Shown: positions 1 through 5,989 of the stretch, in pieces
How the letters are laid out: each line of letters opens with the position of its first letter
Position numbering within the stretch: position 1 is the stretch's first letter
Assembly: GCF_000273375.1 (NCBI RefSeq)
Contig: NZ_CM001557.1
Span: 1,532,286-1,538,314 of the forward strand
DNA from: Bartonella birtlesii IBS 325
GTDB taxonomy: Bacteria > Pseudomonadota > Alphaproteobacteria > Rhizobiales > Rhizobiaceae
Direction: 5' to 3'
DNA length: 6,029 bases
Notes under the pieces: model-generated
The model's database searches: none
The model's input: the letters and a program-made list of their open reading frames with translations, nothing else
What the model was told of the DNA's origin: nothing
Made by a program: the position numbers and the translations under genes

Positions 1-2
1 CC

Positions 3-1028
3 TCAGGTTTTTATCGCAAAGACAACCGATACATTAATCGGGCGCGTTTCACTTCTCCTGTTCAACAAACCTGAGAGATGTTGTCTATCTGATTGCGCTC
101 GAGGAACGGATAAAATATCATAAGTTCTAATATCTTCTTCTCTTACTCCAGAAACCGCCGAAACTTTCTTTTTCTTATCATCATCAAGTATATGCCCCCA
201 TAAAATGGTTGCATCTCCATGCCAATAATGAGCATTATCCTCTCTTATCTGTGAAACCGAGACCCTATGACCCTCATGTTCATGGGCTTGAATTAAATCC
301 TGCTGTATACTCGCAAAACTACGCCCTGTATCAACATTGCGTCCTCCATCATAACCACGTAAAAACATCCCACGCAAATCCGGGATATTGAACGTTCTGT
401 AGCCATCTCCACTCCCCCATCTCGTGCCTATCGCCGCAAATAAATCACTATAAAACATCCGTGAATAAGCTTGTCCGTCACACAGCAACCAACCACTAGG
501 CAACGCCTGCATTGCAAACGTACCGATAAAACCTGACGGATAAGGAGAACCTGACAAACCTAATTGCGACTGTGTAGAAGTAGGATTAAGCAACTGCCAA
601 CCAGAGATCTCTTCATCATACACTAAAGTATAAATGCATCCGTTTTGAAGCTCTCCTCCCTCTAACAAAATCGCACCGTTGCTTTCTGACGCTTTGTAAA
701 CAGGTTTAGTTGAGAGACTATTGAGCGCTACCGTGGTTCCTCCAACATTCTTGCCTTTTGCTTTAAAGCGCAAAACTATACCATTCTTGTACTCCAAAAA
801 TTGTGATTTGGTTTGGAGCCTAATCGATGTTGTTTGTTGGCTGTGATTAACCGTAAACGTACTTTCTATCGCACCGCCCGTATCCGATAAATACTCTCTT
901 ACACGTTGCATCATACCACGTGCACTGTTATTGATTGTGCTAGGACGTTGTCCTTCTGACCAATCAATTAAATCATCAGAACGTGTATTATCCGCCGCTC
1001 TAAGCGACCAATCATAAATCGTTGACAT
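3..1028 (-). CDS. Phage tail collar domain protein (tail fibre-like)
   Basis: This 341-residue protein is probably the distal tail or fibre protein that contacts the host surface. The N-terminus (about 1-55) carries DWSEGQRPSTINNSARGMM, a virion-anchoring type of start I associate with Rhizobiales phage tail proteins. Residues 56-165 form a beta-rich middle. Residues 167-240 match the Phage Tail Collar domain, with GTFAMQALPSGWLLCDGQA, then GSGDGYRTFNIPDLRGMF and RGYDGG. HEHEGH (249-254) resembles the histidine cluster that usually follows this domain. The end, SETRPINVSVVFAIKT, is the usual conserved C-terminus, so the gene looks intact. Residues 255-325, including DDDKKKK, are not recognisable and may be the variable receptor-facing part. 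The gene starts 12 bases after the transglycosylase stop. An AGGA overlapping that stop lies 10 bases before the ATG, which suggests translational coupling. The domain call is firm; the exact structural role is inferred. Confidence 0.9.
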   Translation of the reverse strand: MSTIYDWSLRAADNTRSDDLIDWSEGQRPSTINNSARGMMQRVREYLSDTGGAIESTFTVNHSQQTTSIRLQTKSQFLEYKNGIVLRFKAKGKNVGGTTVALNSLSTKPVYKASESNGAILLEGGELQNGCIYTLVYDEEISGWQLLNPTSTQSQLGLSGSPYPSGFIGTFAMQALPSGWLLCDGQAYSRMFYSDLFAAIGTRWGSGDGYRTFNIPDLRGMFLRGYDGGRNVDTGRSFASIQQDLIQAHEHEGHRVSVSQIREDNAHYWHGDATILWGHILDDDKKKKVSAVSGVREEDIRTYDILSVPRAQSDRQHLSGLLNRRSETRPINVSVVFAIKT

Positions 1029-1040
1029 TTCTCGTAAATC

Positions 1041-1712
1041 CTAATTTCGGTAAAACGGTCCGTAAAATGCACGCATAAATTGCGTCATGAAAGGATTATC
1101 ATCTTCATCACTCTCTTCTTCTTTCGAAGCTTCTTCCTGTGATGCTAATAAGGCCCGTAAAACTTCTAGCAAATTGTCTCTATTACCAAATTTTCCCTGT
1201 GCTACAGGATGACTATAAGCAACAAAAGATGGGCTCCTTGCCCGTTGCCCACCATACATCTGTAATACACGGTTGACAAAATCACCGGCGCGCATAGCAC
1301 TGTTCCCACCATTCAAGCCAACCGCATTGCTGCCAACAATTTGTGCTGCATTGGCATGGGGATTTTGTAAAAGACGCGCTGCTCCCCCTGCCCCTTGTTG
1401 ATGCGCTAAATACAATTCTGCTTCACTAGGCGCCCTTCCCAATAGACGGCTTAAATGGTTGCGATTATCAAGTGTCAACCGCCCCATGGCATCTGCCGCT
1501 TGCATGGGGTCAAACCTATCCTGCAAACCATATTGTTTGGCGGTGCTATCGATAAATTGATACAAACCACCAGCAGAAGAGCGTGGATTCCTTGCATTCG
1601 GATTGCCTCCACTTTCCACTTGCGCAACACGGTATAAATAGCTTTCAGGCAAGCCATAACGCGCTGCTGTTTGCCGTATCGCTTGATTGACAGAAGGACT
1701 ATAACGGGTCAT
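1041..1712 (-). CDS. Phage SLT-domain lytic transglycosylase
   Basis: This 223-residue peptidoglycan hydrolase belongs to the soluble lytic transglycosylase (lysozyme-like) family, which cleaves the MurNAc-GlcNAc bond. The domain spans about residues 8-115. VAQVESGGNPNARNP places the catalytic glutamate at Glu33, SSAGGLYQFIDSTA (45-58) is the second conserved motif, and LYLAHQQGAGGAARLL (100-115) is the third. No signal peptide or membrane segment is visible. The gene sits between a putative ejection protein and a tail protein, so a virion-carried enzyme that opens the wall during DNA entry is more likely than an endolysin. The tail has an unusual acidic run (193-205, EEASKEEESDEDD) followed by an aromatic end (FYGPFYRN), perhaps a docking segment. 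The ATG overlaps the upstream stop (ATGA) and has a good Shine-Dalgarno nine bases upstream. The enzyme family is clear; its role at entry is inferred from context. Confidence 0.9.
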   Translation of the reverse strand: MTRYSPSVNQAIRQTAARYGLPESYLYRVAQVESGGNPNARNPRSSAGGLYQFIDSTAKQYGLQDRFDPMQAADAMGRLTLDNRNHLSRLLGRAPSEAELYLAHQQGAGGAARLLQNPHANAAQIVGSNAVGLNGGNSAMRAGDFVNRVLQMYGGQRARSPSFVAYSHPVAQGKFGNRDNLLEVLRALLASQEEASKEEESDEDDNPFMTQFMRAFYGPFYRN

Positions 1713-3100
1713 TGAACCTTACTCCTTGTCCATCTACCCGTTTCTCCCATCAGTAATGAAGAAATAAAATGTGCTGCCTTCTCAGTAAAAATTCCCCTTT
1801 TATGCCAATCTATGAACCTTTGTAACATTTGAGCAACTTCCTGCTGGTTCATACCTTTAACGCCAAAAGTTGCTAACTTCGTCATATCACGTTCAAATAT
1901 TTGCCTTTCTTTTTGAGGCAATTTCCTAATTGTATCCGATAAAATATTTTGTGTAATTTTTGCTCCTGCACGTGCTGCACTCACTTTTCCATACGGCATA
2001 TTAACACCTGTAAAATGAGAAGGTTCAGGCGTTCCTTGAAACGGTTTGAATGCCCTTTGGGCTGCATCTTCATAGAACCTTTCGTCATCTACAGCTTTTC
2101 TAAACGCATGAATATTTTTAAGATTTAAAGACCGGCTAAGATTATCAGACATGCTACCCGTTTGTAAAATATTCGAAAGGCTATTAACAGGGCGAGAACC
2201 TTTTAATATGTCATCTATATAGTCTCTCATCCCTACATGATAGGTATTGAGACCATTTGACATCACTCCTTTACGAAGACCTTCTGCAATCCCCTCTCCA
2301 GATACATCTCTTTCTGCAATTTTTTTGCCTTGTGCTATCGCTTCTTCAAAACCTTCATATTTTGCTACACTAGCCCGTGCTGCTTTATAAGTAGGAGAGA
2401 TTCTGTCCGTTATCTCTAACAAGTCTTTCTTAAGCGATTGGTATATAGAAACCATTTGCTTGTCGCCAAAATTCTGATGTTTATTTATAAAGTAATCAAG
2501 AGACTTCTTGGTTTGATCTAATAATTCCATTGTAGGCTTATAGTTAAGATGGCTAAAATCTCTCGAATAAAACATCTCAGGTTTTGCCTTACGGCGATCT
2601 CTTTTTAAGATTTTAACTGCTCGCTCGACAGCTTCTTGAAACACTTCATTTTCAAAAAGCTTATCAAGAGCTCCATAATGCTTTTCCCCTATCGGAGTTC
2701 GCATCGCTTTTTCATAAAGATGTCCATATGCTGCTTCCCCACTCTCTTTAAGTGCCCTTTTTAAAACTTTCGTATCTTGGAGAGGCGTAATGTTTTCGTC
2801 TGCCGATTGACCAATACGGCGAATAGCATTCTGCACTCGTTCCCCGTGTGCTTGTTTCAAAAGTTCAGAAACACGCGTATTTGTTGTCCCCATATTCGCA
2901 AGTGATACTTCTAAATTCGGACTAATATCTGTCAAAAATGCATGGCGTGGTGCATTTGCAAGACTTTCTGCAACATTTTCAATACCATCATCATATAATG
3001 TTTTTGCAACTTCTCTAACTGCTTTGGTTTGAACTTCCTTATGAGCAGGATTAAAACGTCCTCCTTTTATAAAAGGAACATGTTGCAATCCCCTTCCTAT
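1709..3100 (-). CDS. 3' part of split phage internal/ejection protein (-1 frame)
   Basis: This is the second part (463 codons from ATA at 3100-3098) of a protein whose first part is the 235-codon gene at 3097-3804. The reading frame runs open upstream to 3382. The residues encoded there are Trp/Cys/Ser-rich and are only the shadow of the upstream gene's Gly/Ala-rich sequence, so a start at 3382 is not credible. The body is hydrophilic and mostly helical. Its pattern matches the C-terminal part of a common Rhizobiales prophage protein: YGHLYEKAMRTPI, then PTMELLDQTKKSLDYF, then YQSLKKDLLEITD, then SPTYKAARASVAKYEGF. It could be made by a -1 shift at the A7 run, giving about 698 residues. It could instead restart at TTG 3088-3086 behind AGGA, or at the first ATG (2893-2891), or it may be an unexpressed relic. 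It ends in an ATGA overlap with the transglycosylase gene. An internal virion or ejection role is inferred. Confidence 0.7.
   Translation of the reverse strand: MGRGLQHVPFIKGGRFNPAHKEVQTKAVREVAKTLYDDGIENVAESLANAPRHAFLTDISPNLEVSLANMGTTNTRVSELLKQAHGERVQNAIRRIGQSADENITPLQDTKVLKRALKESGEAAYGHLYEKAMRTPIGEKHYGALDKLFENEVFQEAVERAVKILKRDRRKAKPEMFYSRDFSHLNYKPTMELLDQTKKSLDYFINKHQNFGDKQMVSIYQSLKKDLLEITDRISPTYKAARASVAKYEGFEEAIAQGKKIAERDVSGEGIAEGLRKGVMSNGLNTYHVGMRDYIDDILKGSRPVNSLSNILQTGSMSDNLSRSLNLKNIHAFRKAVDDERFYEDAAQRAFKPFQGTPEPSHFTGVNMPYGKVSAARAGAKITQNILSDTIRKLPQKERQIFERDMTKLATFGVKGMNQQEVAQMLQRFIDWHKRGIFTEKAAHFISSLLMGETGRWTRSKVQ
1722..1727 (-). promoter_or_regulatory. Ribosome binding site of the transglycosylase gene
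   Basis: On the coding strand this reads AAGGAG, nine bases before the ATG at 1712-1710. It lies inside the last codons of the upstream gene. It supports the ATG start and the 4-base ATGA overlap. Confidence 0.7.
3062..3077 (-). repeat. 16-base perfect palindrome downstream of the A7 site
   Basis: TCCTTTTATAAAAGGA is its own reverse complement. As RNA it can form six base pairs with a TATA loop. It starts 22 bases after the heptamer, farther than the usual 5-9 base spacer for a frameshift-stimulating stem. It also overlaps an AAGGAGG Shine-Dalgarno-like string on the coding strand, which has no usable start codon close behind it. Confidence 0.45.
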
Positions 3101-3804
3101 TTTTTTGTTCCCCAAGAAGCAGCTGTACCAGCAAGAGAACCAACAGGACCAGCTACTCCTCCAATAACACCACCAGTCCCTGCCGATATAAGACGACCAG
3201 AAAGACCATCTCCTGCTCCAGAACCATGCAAAGCACCAGAACCAGCTCCTAAAAGTGCCGCCTTTCCAAGATTTCCAAATGTTGATGTTGCCACTGAACC
3301 GGCTCTTAAAAGTCCTAGCCCAGGGATGAATGATGCTGCTGTTGGTACAATAGAACCAAGTATATAACCAATAGAAGACCACACTGGATGTTTTTCTTCC
3401 AAGGCTTTTTGGTAAGCACGTTCCTTGGCTACTCTTCTGTTATAGATCTCTTCTGCTCGTTTATCGCCGCTCCAATAATCCGTAAAACCCGCTTCATTCG
3501 CTGCTTGTATCTCATCACTATAACCTGCTGTTAAACCAGATATCCCATGGCTCATAATCGCATCCCACACACTAAGATCTTCATCAGAAAATGAGAAGTC
3601 ATCTGTTGTATCTTGAGTGCTTGAAATCTCAGGACCAACTACTTTATATTCCCTAGCCCATTCAGGGAGAAGTGACTTATCATAATCCTTATATTCAGAG
3701 TAATCCGCTATATTTTGAGGGTTGGGGATCTCAGGACCAACTACCTTATATTTCCTAGCCCATTCAGGGAGAAGTGACTTATCATAATCTTTGTATTCAG
3801 ACAT
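3097..3804 (-). CDS. 5' part of split phage internal/ejection protein
   Basis: This is a 235-codon reading frame from ATG to TAG. Residues 2-26 and 36-60 are a tandem repeat (YDKSLLPEWAR, YKVVGPEI). Residues 70-140 are helical and charged, with GLTAGYSDEIQAANEAG, a pattern I know from Rhizobiales prophage virion proteins. Residues 145-230 are Gly/Ala-rich and hydrophobic, with closely spaced glycines (GGVIGGVAGPVGSLAG). This suits a segment that inserts into membranes, as expected of an ejection protein. The frame ends TKK-stop exactly at a run of seven A. Shifting back one base continues smoothly into IGRGLQHV of the next frame, so the stop looks internal to a longer ancestral protein. The gene starts eight bases after the stop of the 474-codon gene, with only a weak AGG overlapping that stop, which suggests coupling. 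Function is inferred; no catalytic motif is seen. Confidence 0.75.
   Translation of the reverse strand: MSEYKDYDKSLLPEWARKYKVVGPEIPNPQNIADYSEYKDYDKSLLPEWAREYKVVGPEISSTQDTTDDFSFSDEDLSVWDAIMSHGISGLTAGYSDEIQAANEAGFTDYWSGDKRAEEIYNRRVAKERAYQKALEEKHPVWSSIGYILGSIVPTAASFIPGLGLLRAGSVATSTFGNLGKAALLGAGSGALHGSGAGDGLSGRLISAGTGGVIGGVAGPVGSLAGTAASWGTKK
3100..3106 (-). other. A7 slippery heptamer, candidate -1 frameshift site
   Basis: On the coding strand the sequence is GGA ACA AAA AAA TAG. The heptamer A AAA AAA is in exactly the phase of an X XXY YYZ slippery site and is followed at once by the 0-frame stop. A -1 slip gives AAA AAA ATA GGA and joins the two family-like halves without loss. RNA polymerase slippage on A7, or a one-base deletion in an ancestral A8, would give the same result. 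The phase and sequence are seen directly; that it works as recoding is not shown. Confidence 0.55.
3625..3699 (-). repeat. Tandem direct repeat, second copy
   Basis: This 75-base segment encodes residues 36-60 of the 235-codon gene. It is a near-copy of 3727-3801, with 5 base differences that I count and one residue change (E for K). The copies are spaced by exactly 102 bases (34 codons), so the frame is kept. The remaining 27 bases of each unit have diverged. Confidence 0.9.
3727..3801 (-). repeat. Tandem direct repeat, first copy
   Basis: This segment encodes residues 2-26 of the 235-codon gene, from just after the start codon. Its partner lies 102 bases downstream in the gene. The high identity suggests an in-frame internal duplication at the extreme N-terminus. 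Confidence 0.9.
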
Positions 3805-3812
3805 GGGATAAC

Positions 3813-5237
3813 CTATTTTTCTACAGGGACTAGATTGCCATTTGCACGCCTAACCAAAAATACTGTTCCTTTTGGAAGGTTTTCGACATCTTTTGCACTT
3901 TTTACTATTGGTGCATTTGCATAATTCCCTTTAGGCATCGATAAATCTATCGAATATTGATCAGAGATTTCCTTAGGCGTTTCTAGAGGCTGCCCTGTTA
4001 ACGCATTGTATAATTTAGTATCATTAAGCTTATTAAAAGCACTCAATGTTGTTTCAAGAAGACGTAAAGTCTTCTCCAATCCTTTCTTATCGCGCCCAAC
4101 ATCCAAAGAACCAAACATCGATGTCATCGCCTTACTTTCGAAATCTGATATAGGACCAACCCCTGCTGTGCCGTTAGGACTCATCGATTTTAGGTTCTCA
4201 AATACAGTCTTTAGAACGCCACCTCTAATCCCATCCAATAATTTGTCTAATTCATATGCAGGTGTTCCTCCAATGCCGCGTGACCCCCATCCAACAAACC
4301 CTGTCGAATAACCGTCTTTTATGAGTTTGATAGCGTCTGCAATATCACTTAATCCAGCACGCAGCTGCTGTTTATTGACAAGAACATTTCTTCTCTTTTT
4401 ATCCTCCCATTCCTTCTGTGCTTGTAGTTTCTGATTATACTCAAGTGCCTGTAGAGAGCCTTTAATCGGTCTCGCTTCACGTTCACCTGTCTGTGGATTG
4501 GTATACCATTGATACCCCAGAGGTAACTTAGAAGTATCATCACCTGTTAGCAATGCGCTAAGCATTTGAGGATTCCGTGCCATGATAGCGGCTTCTTCTT
4601 CGCTGTAGCCTTTAGACTTTAGATATTCGACGGTCTGGTTAACCTGTCTTCTCTCTTTATCGCCTGCATTAAGATGCTTCACACCACTTGCAAGCGCATC
4701 CCACCCAGAACCGCCTGAGGGCGCTGCCGCCATACCTGCAAAAAGATCTTGAAGCTTCTGATACGCATCAGATTGAAAAAACTTATAAGTATTGGACTGT
4801 AAAAATTTCTCTGCATCTGTTGGTTCAGGAGGCGGTGTTGGAGATGCGGGTGCTAATGGTTGCGTTTGTTCATTAACATGAGGTTTAAGTTCTTGTGGAG
4901 TACTCTCTAGTGCATTTGGCATAGGGGAATGATTTCCTACACCAAGAGGCATTTCCGTTCTAGGAGACGTATAGGGCATAAATGGTCCATATGGCTGCTG
5001 CATATTCTGTAAATAGGGGTTGTTTGGAGCATGTACTTCCTCTGGTGCCATCAAAGGGGCAAGAGTCATTGCTCCTCCAGTAGCTATGGCACTCTTTGGA
5101 TTTGCTTTCATGAATTGTCCAAATCTTTGCGCCCCTGTAACCGCTTTTGGAGCCACTCTGGGATAAAGATATCTCATAATATGCGGTGCAAATCTCGCTC
5201 CTGCTACTAAAGCCATTGGTATTATCGGTGCAACCAT
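3813..5237 (-). CDS. Phage internal virion / DNA ejection-like protein
   Basis: This 474-residue protein starts at ATG 5237-5235. A GTG directly upstream (5240-5238) is in frame, but the AGGAG at 5244-5248 sits only three bases from it and six from the ATG. The N-terminus has two hydrophobic stretches (about 2-23 and 49-63). A Pro/Gln/Asn-rich linker follows at 64-140. A helical, charged region comes next, with an SEEEAAIMARNPQML helix (212-226) and LPLGYQWY followed by RPIKG. Residues 308-405 hold the best family signal: TGFVGWGSRGIGGTPAYELD, then LKSMSPNGTAGVGPISDFE, then FGSLDVG. I recognise this pattern from phage virion or DNA-transfer proteins. The end has LPKGTVFLVRRANG (454-467), also typical of that group. 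The gene lies between two other virion-type genes, 44 bases after one and 8 before the next. I see no enzymatic motif. The role as an ejected or head-internal protein is inferred. Confidence 0.75.
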   Translation of the reverse strand: MVAPIIPMALVAGARFAPHIMRYLYPRVAPKAVTGAQRFGQFMKANPKSAIATGGAMTLAPLMAPEEVHAPNNPYLQNMQQPYGPFMPYTSPRTEMPLGVGNHSPMPNALESTPQELKPHVNEQTQPLAPASPTPPPEPTDAEKFLQSNTYKFFQSDAYQKLQDLFAGMAAAPSGGSGWDALASGVKHLNAGDKERRQVNQTVEYLKSKGYSEEEAAIMARNPQMLSALLTGDDTSKLPLGYQWYTNPQTGEREARPIKGSLQALEYNQKLQAQKEWEDKKRRNVLVNKQQLRAGLSDIADAIKLIKDGYSTGFVGWGSRGIGGTPAYELDKLLDGIRGGVLKTVFENLKSMSPNGTAGVGPISDFESKAMTSMFGSLDVGRDKKGLEKTLRLLETTLSAFNKLNDTKLYNALTGQPLETPKEISDQYSIDLSMPKGNYANAPIVKSAKDVENLPKGTVFLVRRANGNLVPVEK

Positions 5238-5243
5238 CACACT

Positions 5244-5248
5244 CTCCT
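5244..5248 (-). promoter_or_regulatory. Ribosome binding site of the 474-residue virion gene
   Basis: AGGAG on the coding strand lies six bases before ATG 5237-5235 and three before the in-frame GTG 5240-5238. The spacing favours the ATG. Confidence 0.65.
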
Positions 5249-5281
5249 ACAAAACTATTCTTTAATTATTCTACATTCTCA

Positions 5282-5779
5282 TTACCTATTCATGTAATTT
5301 AAAAAGGCATTGGATGCTCCTCCTGCCAATGCTGCTCCTACTGGACCACCTGCCATGTAACCAAAAGCCATCGGAGCTACCTGAAGAGCTAGAGAGCCTA
5401 CAGTTCCTGTATTCTTCCATGGACTATTACCTTGCATGGTAGAACCTGACACATTATTCGTTGTCGTACCGTAATTCCTTGCAAAGCCATGCGCAGCATT
5501 CATCAACATATTCAACCTATTCCAGCCGCTATTGTCTTGCTCCAGCCAACGTTCACGATTGGCATCAACAACTCTTTGATTGTGGGCATCAAGCACACCT
5601 CCCCCCTGTATAGCATTGGAATAGGCATTGCCATAACCCTGTAAGAAGTTATTTGATACTCCCAACTGACTTTGATTGGCTTGATCAATCATGGCATTGG
5701 CTTGCATCATGCGGTCCGCATCACGATTATATTGATCTGCCATAGCACTGGTGGACAAAGCACCAAGTTCATTTGCCAA
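5282..5779 (-). CDS. Small phage virion/ejection-like protein, apparently 5'-truncated
   Basis: The 165 codons begin at the first conventional start codon in frame, a TTG (5779-5777) with only a weak AGGTG nearby. The sequence resembles the C-terminal two thirds of a widespread podovirus virion protein. It has Asn/Gln/Ala-rich helices (DQYNRDADRMMQANAMIDQA), an acidic-aromatic segment (RERWLEQDNSGWNRLNMLM), YGTTTNN, and a Gly/Ala-rich hydrophobic end (MAFGYMAGGPVGAALAGG) suited to membrane insertion. The frame stays open upstream of the TTG and encodes family-like sequence (AGAGRYGSGAH), so the TTG is probably not the ancestral start. I read this as a gene that has lost its N-terminus, or as a shortened version using TTG. 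It is the first gene of the visible block and comparable in place to T7 gp14-type internal proteins, though that comparison is by context and composition only. Confidence 0.6.
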   Translation of the reverse strand: MANELGALSTSAMADQYNRDADRMMQANAMIDQANQSQLGVSNNFLQGYGNAYSNAIQGGGVLDAHNQRVVDANRERWLEQDNSGWNRLNMLMNAAHGFARNYGTTTNNVSGSTMQGNSPWKNTGTVGSLALQVAPMAFGYMAGGPVGAALAGGASNAFLNYMNR

Positions 5780-5881
5780 TACACCTGTATGGGCACCGGA
5801 TCCATAACGACCCGCACCTGCAAAAGAGCTGTTAATCGTATCTCTTACACGGTCTACAAGACATTGATTTATAATGATAAT
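5780..5881 (-). pseudogene. In-frame remnant of the virion gene's N-terminal coding sequence
   Basis: These 34 codons precede the TTG start without a stop, and a TGA closes the frame at 5884-5882. The part nearest the gene reads DRVRDTINSSF followed by AGAGRYGSGAHTGV, which is convincing protein sequence of the same family. The far end (IIIINQC) is not. There is no ATG, GTG or TTG here. The break with the ancestral gene therefore lies at about 5855-5870. Confidence 0.55.
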
Positions 5882-5896
5882 TCACTGTTTTGTATG

Positions 5897-5938
5897 TTGA
5901 ATGAGAGTCTCGAATATCGTAAGATTCTCTCATTTCAA
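5897..5938. repeat. Imperfect inverted repeat upstream of the gene block
   Basis: The left arm TTGAATGAGAG (5897-5907) pairs with the right arm CTCTCATTTCAA (5927-5938), with one bulged base. TCT (5908-5910) and AGA (5922-5924) extend the stem past a two-base bulge. The loop is 11 bases. No T run follows on either strand, so it is not a standard terminator. It could be an operator, a repeat-element end, or the scar of a rearrangement next to the truncated gene. Confidence 0.5.
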
Positions 5939-5960
5939 ATCTGTTTATGTTGAATCAACT

Positions 5961-5989
5961 AAAACCACTTACTTGCACATAACAAGTGG
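5961..5989 (-). terminator. Possible weak intrinsic terminator
   Basis: On the minus strand CCACTTG, a seven-base loop, and CAAGTAAGTGG form a bulged stem followed by TTTT and then AGTT. The stem is short and the U tract poor, so this may simply be an inverted repeat. If real, it would end transcription arriving from beyond the window edge, which would require a promoter between here and the gene block. I could not identify one with confidence. Confidence 0.25.

Noticed and set aside
3029..3367. Plus-strand open frame of 112 codons with a Pro/Ala-rich product
   Set aside because: It is exactly antisense to the Gly/Ala-rich region of the virion gene, which explains its proline- and alanine-rich composition. 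No ribosome binding site or family resemblance is seen.
3101..3382. Upstream 94 codons of the long frame ending at 1709, starting with an ATG at 3382
   Set aside because: The residues are Trp/Cys/Ser/Phe-rich and are the frame-shifted shadow of the Gly/Ala-rich coding sequence of the 235-codon gene. Real coding in this frame begins only at the A7 run.
4006..4311. Plus-strand open frame of 101 codons
   Set aside because: It is antisense to the best conserved part of the 474-residue virion protein, and its product has no recognisable pattern.
5832..5933. A 33-codon minus-strand frame from ATG 5933 to TAA 5832
   Set aside because: It has no clear ribosome binding site, unremarkable composition, lies over the inverted repeat, and overlaps the better-supported frame of the virion gene remnant.
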